Assembly (NCBI GenBank): GCA_030642005.1 | Contig: DAOWOP010000136.1 | Span: 1 to 7,333 of the forward strand | Direction of reading: 5' to 3' | Length of the DNA: 7,333 nucleotides | Source of the DNA: Planctomycetales bacterium | Lineage (GTDB): Bacteria; Planctomycetota; Phycisphaerae; SM23-33 | Part shown: in pieces, positions 5,432 through 7,333 of the stretch | Layout of the letters: each line of letters starts with the position of its first letter | Position numbering within the stretch: position 1 is the stretch's first letter | Notes under the pieces: generated by a model | Database searches by the model: none | Told to the model about the DNA's origin: nothing | What the model saw: only the letters and a program-made list of their open reading frames with translations | Program-made: the position numbers and the translations under genes

Positions 5432-5967
5432 CCGACACCGGGCAATTTCAGTTCGACCGACGCTTCCCGCAATTGTTGATATAGTTCCGTCAGCGATTGC
5501 GAGACGACGCGGACGTCGCCGAGCACGGCCATGTAGTTCGTATCCCCGTTCCATCGCGGCACGACGTGCATGTGCAGGTGCTCCGGCAGGCCCGCGCCGG
5601 CGCATCGCCCGACGTTGACGCCGATATTAAAACCTTCGGCCCGGATGGAGCGGGCCAGCAGTTTCTGCGCATCCCGCGCCAGTTGCATCATTTCCAGCAG
5701 GACTTCGTCGTCCAGGTCGGCTAGTTCGCCGATGTGTTCGGCCGGGGCGATAAGCAGGTGCCCGGCAGAGTACGGGAAACGGTTCATCACCACGATGCAG
5801 TTATCCGTCCGCCACAGCAGGAGGTTTTCGGCGTCGCGGTCGGTTTCGTCGCGCGTGCGGCAGAGGAAGCAGCCGGGCTGCTGCTCGTTGAGCATATTGA
5901 TGTACTCAATCCGCCACGGTGCGTGGATATTGACTTTGAAGTCCGAATTGTGGAATTGTTCACTCAA
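5428..5967 (-). CDS. HIT-family protein, Rv2613c-like (diadenosine tetraphosphate phosphorylase type)
   Basis: A 179-residue histidine-triad nucleotide-binding protein. The triad is His130-x-His132-x-His134 followed by Val-Val-Pro-Arg-Trp; His132 is the expected nucleophile. It is preceded by Gly-Phe-Asn-Ile-Gly-Val-Asn-Val-Gly (112-120). Ala-Pro-Trp-Arg near the N-terminus and Arg-Trp-Asn-Gly-Asp-Thr-Asn match the clade of Mycobacterium Rv2613c, a known Ap4A phosphorylase. A Cys33-x-x-Cys36 pair suggests a zinc site, as in other members. The reading frame extends to a TTG at 6024, but that TTG is the -35 box of the operon promoter, so it cannot be the start. The next in-frame candidate is the TTG at 5967, which leaves a leader of about 20 nt and a weak GGGA site. 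The ATG at 5895 is too late, because it would remove the conserved Ala-Pro-Trp-Arg. It overlaps the dGTPase-like gene by 4 nt, and the two form one operon. Confidence 0.9.
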   Translation of the reverse strand: MSEQFHNSDFKVNIHAPWRIEYINMLNEQQPGCFLCRTRDETDRDAENLLLWRTDNCIVVMNRFPYSAGHLLIAPAEHIGELADLDDEVLLEMMQLARDAQKLLARSIRAEGFNIGVNVGRCAGAGLPEHLHMHVVPRWNGDTNYMAVLGDVRVVSQSLTELYQQLREASVELKLPGVG

Positions 5968-5995
5968 GCGTTTATTTCCCGTATGTTCTGCGGTT

Positions 5996-6024
5996 ACTAT
6001 ATCCGCCGGACCGGCAACTGGCAA
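5996..6024 (-). promoter_or_regulatory. Sigma70-type promoter of the HIT-dgt operon
   Basis: On the minus strand: TTGCCA (6024-6019), a 17-bp spacer, and TATAGT (6001-5996), each box differing from consensus at one base. Transcription would begin near 5989. This decides the HIT start, since the only upstream start codon (TTG at 6024) is the -35 box itself. The -35 of the divergent gene lies 12 bp away. Confidence 0.75.
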
Positions 6025-6036
6025 CGCCTGTGATTA

Positions 6037-6080
6037 TTGACATAGTTTGCGGGGCGCGTTACGGTCTTGGGGTTCCGTAA
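6037..6080 (+). promoter_or_regulatory. Probable promoter with operator-like inverted repeat for the SH3b protein gene
   Basis: A perfect TTGACA (6037-6042) is followed at 17 bp by a poor -10 match, TACGGT (6060-6065). A 6-bp inverted repeat, TTACGG (6059-6064) and CCGTAA (6075-6080) with a 10-nt spacer, covers the -10 and the expected start site near 6072, where a dimeric regulator could bind. The -10 is weak, so the promoter is likely but not certain, and the inverted repeat may be chance. Confidence 0.45.
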
Positions 6081-6110
6081 ATCGACTGTAATGGGATGAA
6101 GGAGCAAACA

Positions 6111-7333
6111 ATGCTTTCCAGAATAACGATTTTTACATTATCGGCGTTGGTGGCGGCCGGCGCCTTGGCTCAGACGACCAGGCCTGCGGAAAAACAGATT
6201 ATCGGCGTCGTTACCGGCGATAACGTTTATGTCCGCAGCGAGCCGGGAAATTACCCCTGCATAAAACTGTCCCGCCGGGCGAGGGTGAGGGTCGTAGGGC
6301 GGCGCGACGGGCGCGACGGCTGGCTGGAAATCATGCCGCCGGCGGGCTGCTACAGCCTCATCTCAAAAAGATTCGTCAGCGTCGCCGGCAACGTCGGCAC
6401 AGTAACCGGAACGAACGTATTGGTCCGCGCGGGCAGCGGCATGGAACTGTACCGCAACCGAATCGACGTCGTTCAGACCAGGCTCAATATCGGCGGGAAG
6501 GTAACAATCGTCGGCGAGCAGGAAGGGTATTATCAGATCACCCCTCCGCCCGGCGCGAGGTTGTGGATTTCAGCCAGGTTCGTCAAGCGTCTGGCGCCGG
6601 GCGCAGATACCCAGCCGGCAACTACTACGCAGGCGACAACCGTCGTACCAACGACCCAGCCGGGTGTTATCAAAGACGAACTGGCGGCGTTCGAGGCCGC
6701 CGAAAAGGCGCTCCAGGCCGAACTCGAAAAGCCGCGAGAAAAGAGAAACCTGCCGGGCCTCCTGGCGAAGTATCAGGCCATCAAACTTTCGCCCGACAGC
6801 CCGATCGGGCCATACGTCAGGCTGCGAGTTGAGTTTCTCCAGGGCAGGATGGAACTGGTCAAGGACGTTCGGGAGGTAGCCGACCTCATTCGCAGCGCCG
6901 AGGCCAGGCGGGCCAGACTGGCCGCCGAACGCGCACGAATCAAAACCACCGCGCCGACGACCAGGCCGAGCGGAAAATACGCAGCAGAGGGTGTCCTCAA
7001 CGCCAGCGAACTGTTCACCGGCGGACCGACCGGGCCGAAGCGGTACCTTCTCCGCGACCCCGATGCGCACCTGATCTCCGCATATATCCAGTGCACGACC
7101 GGCGCGGTGGACCTTGCCGGGCTTGTCGGAGCGCACATCGGCGTAATCGGCGCACCGAAATATGACGAGGCAATGAGGCTGTACATCGTCGAGGCCGAGA
7201 GGATCGTAGTAATCAAACCCGCCCCGCCAAAACCCGAACCAAAACCGGAACCGACCACTAAACCGGAACCAAAGCCCGAACCGAAACCAGAACCCACGCC
7301 GATCATAAAACCGGCCCCCGAACCGGAACCCGA
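6111..7333 (+). CDS. Exported SH3b-repeat protein with Pro-rich tail, 3' end missing
   Basis: The frame is open from the ATG at 6111 to the right edge, 407 codons with no stop. AAGGAG (6099-6104) lies 6 nt before the start. Residues 1-20 form a signal peptide (Arg near the N-terminus, hydrophobic core, Ala-Leu-Ala at the likely cleavage site). Two bacterial SH3 (SH3b) domains follow, about 30-90 and 94-162. Each has the Gly-x-Asn-Val-x-Val-Arg strand and ends in a Phe-Val strand; such domains often bind cell-wall peptides. Residues 163-186 are a Thr/Gln/Pro linker, and 187-280 are charged and helical. A third compact domain at about 290-368 (Arg-Asp-Pro-Asp, Val-Gly-Ala-His-Ile-Gly-Val-Ile-Gly) looks like another small beta fold. 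A tail of Lys-Pro-Glu-Pro repeats begins at 369. Likely a periplasmic or envelope protein. The exact role is unknown, and the missing end could hold a membrane anchor or enzyme domain. Confidence 0.88.
   Translation, partial: MLSRITIFTLSALVAAGALAQTTRPAEKQIIGVVTGDNVYVRSEPGNYPCIKLSRRARVRVVGRRDGRDGWLEIMPPAGCYSLISKRFVSVAGNVGTVTGTNVLVRAGSGMELYRNRIDVVQTRLNIGGKVTIVGEQEGYYQITPPPGARLWISARFVKRLAPGADTQPATTTQATTVVPTTQPGVIKDELAAFEAAEKALQAELEKPREKRNLPGLLAKYQAIKLSPDSPIGPYVRLRVEFLQGRMELVKDVREVADLIRSAEARRARLAAERARIKTTAPTTRPSGKYAAEGVLNASELFTGGPTGPKRYLLRDPDAHLISAYIQCTTGAVDLAGLVGAHIGVIGAPKYDEAMRLYIVEAERIVVIKPAPPKPEPKPEPTTKPEPKPEPKPEPTPIIKPAPEPEP
7215..7333 (+). repeat. Lys-Pro-Glu-Pro coding repeat
   Basis: From residue 369 of the SH3b protein the sequence is nearly all Lys, Pro and Glu in Lys-Pro-Glu-Pro steps, encoded by irregular six-base units such as AAACCGGAACCA, with one Thr-Thr-Lys-Pro break. 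Synonymous codons differ between units, so selection on the peptide is more likely than simple slippage. Such stretches are stiff extended linkers, as in TonB. It continues beyond the window. Confidence 0.8.

Noticed and set aside
5432..5605. N-terminal extension of the dGTPase-like protein
   Set aside because: The added 58 residues are Arg/Ala-rich shadow of the HIT gene. Family homology and the ATGA overlap put the start at 5431.

Overview
The window looks like a chromosomal segment of a planctomycete, probably of the Phycisphaerae. This is an inference from protein style, not from a marker gene. The GroEL has the Cys-Asp-Cys-Val-Ile-Thr-Glu-Lys-Pro type of end and a Gly-Gly-Met tail. The secreted protein at the right edge is peppered with Thr-Thr-Arg/Gln/Lys-Pro linkers. 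Base composition is moderately high GC, with Shine-Dalgarno sites in front of most starts. I see no IS element, CRISPR array, tRNA or rRNA.

Layout from left to right. (1) A leftward chaperonin unit: groEL (254-1933), then the 5' part of groES (104 to the left edge). This is the reverse of the usual groES-groEL order. The gap holds two opposed arrays of a 7-bp tandem repeat that can fold into a long hairpin. (2) A gene-poor stretch (about 1934-2432) with two perfect palindromes (38 bp and 30 bp), each followed by a T-run on the minus strand. Between them lies a possible 46-codon gene (2023-2163, minus) with a good ribosome binding site and a structured leader. No CIRCE operator is seen upstream of groEL. 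(3) A rightward single gene (2433-4211) for an unrecognised multi-pass membrane protein, with its own sigma70-type promoter (2362-2389) and a strong intrinsic terminator (4238-4274). (4) A leftward two-gene operon, an Rv2613c-like HIT protein followed by a dGTPase-like HD hydrolase, coupled by an ATGA overlap. A clear promoter (5996-6024) shows that the HIT protein must start at an internal TTG (5967). (5) A divergent rightward gene (6111 to the right edge) for an exported SH3b-repeat protein with a Lys-Pro-Glu-Pro tail, cut by the window end.

How the parts fit together. GroEL and GroES form the folding chamber. The HIT and dGTPase-like proteins both act on nucleotides and are made from one message, which suggests a nucleotide-pool or dinucleotide clean-up role. 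The membrane and SH3b proteins are envelope proteins of unknown job. The least explained elements are the 7-bp arrays, which encode the end of the dGTPase-like protein at one site and carry stop codons in every frame, and the palindrome-bounded small gene upstream of groEL.
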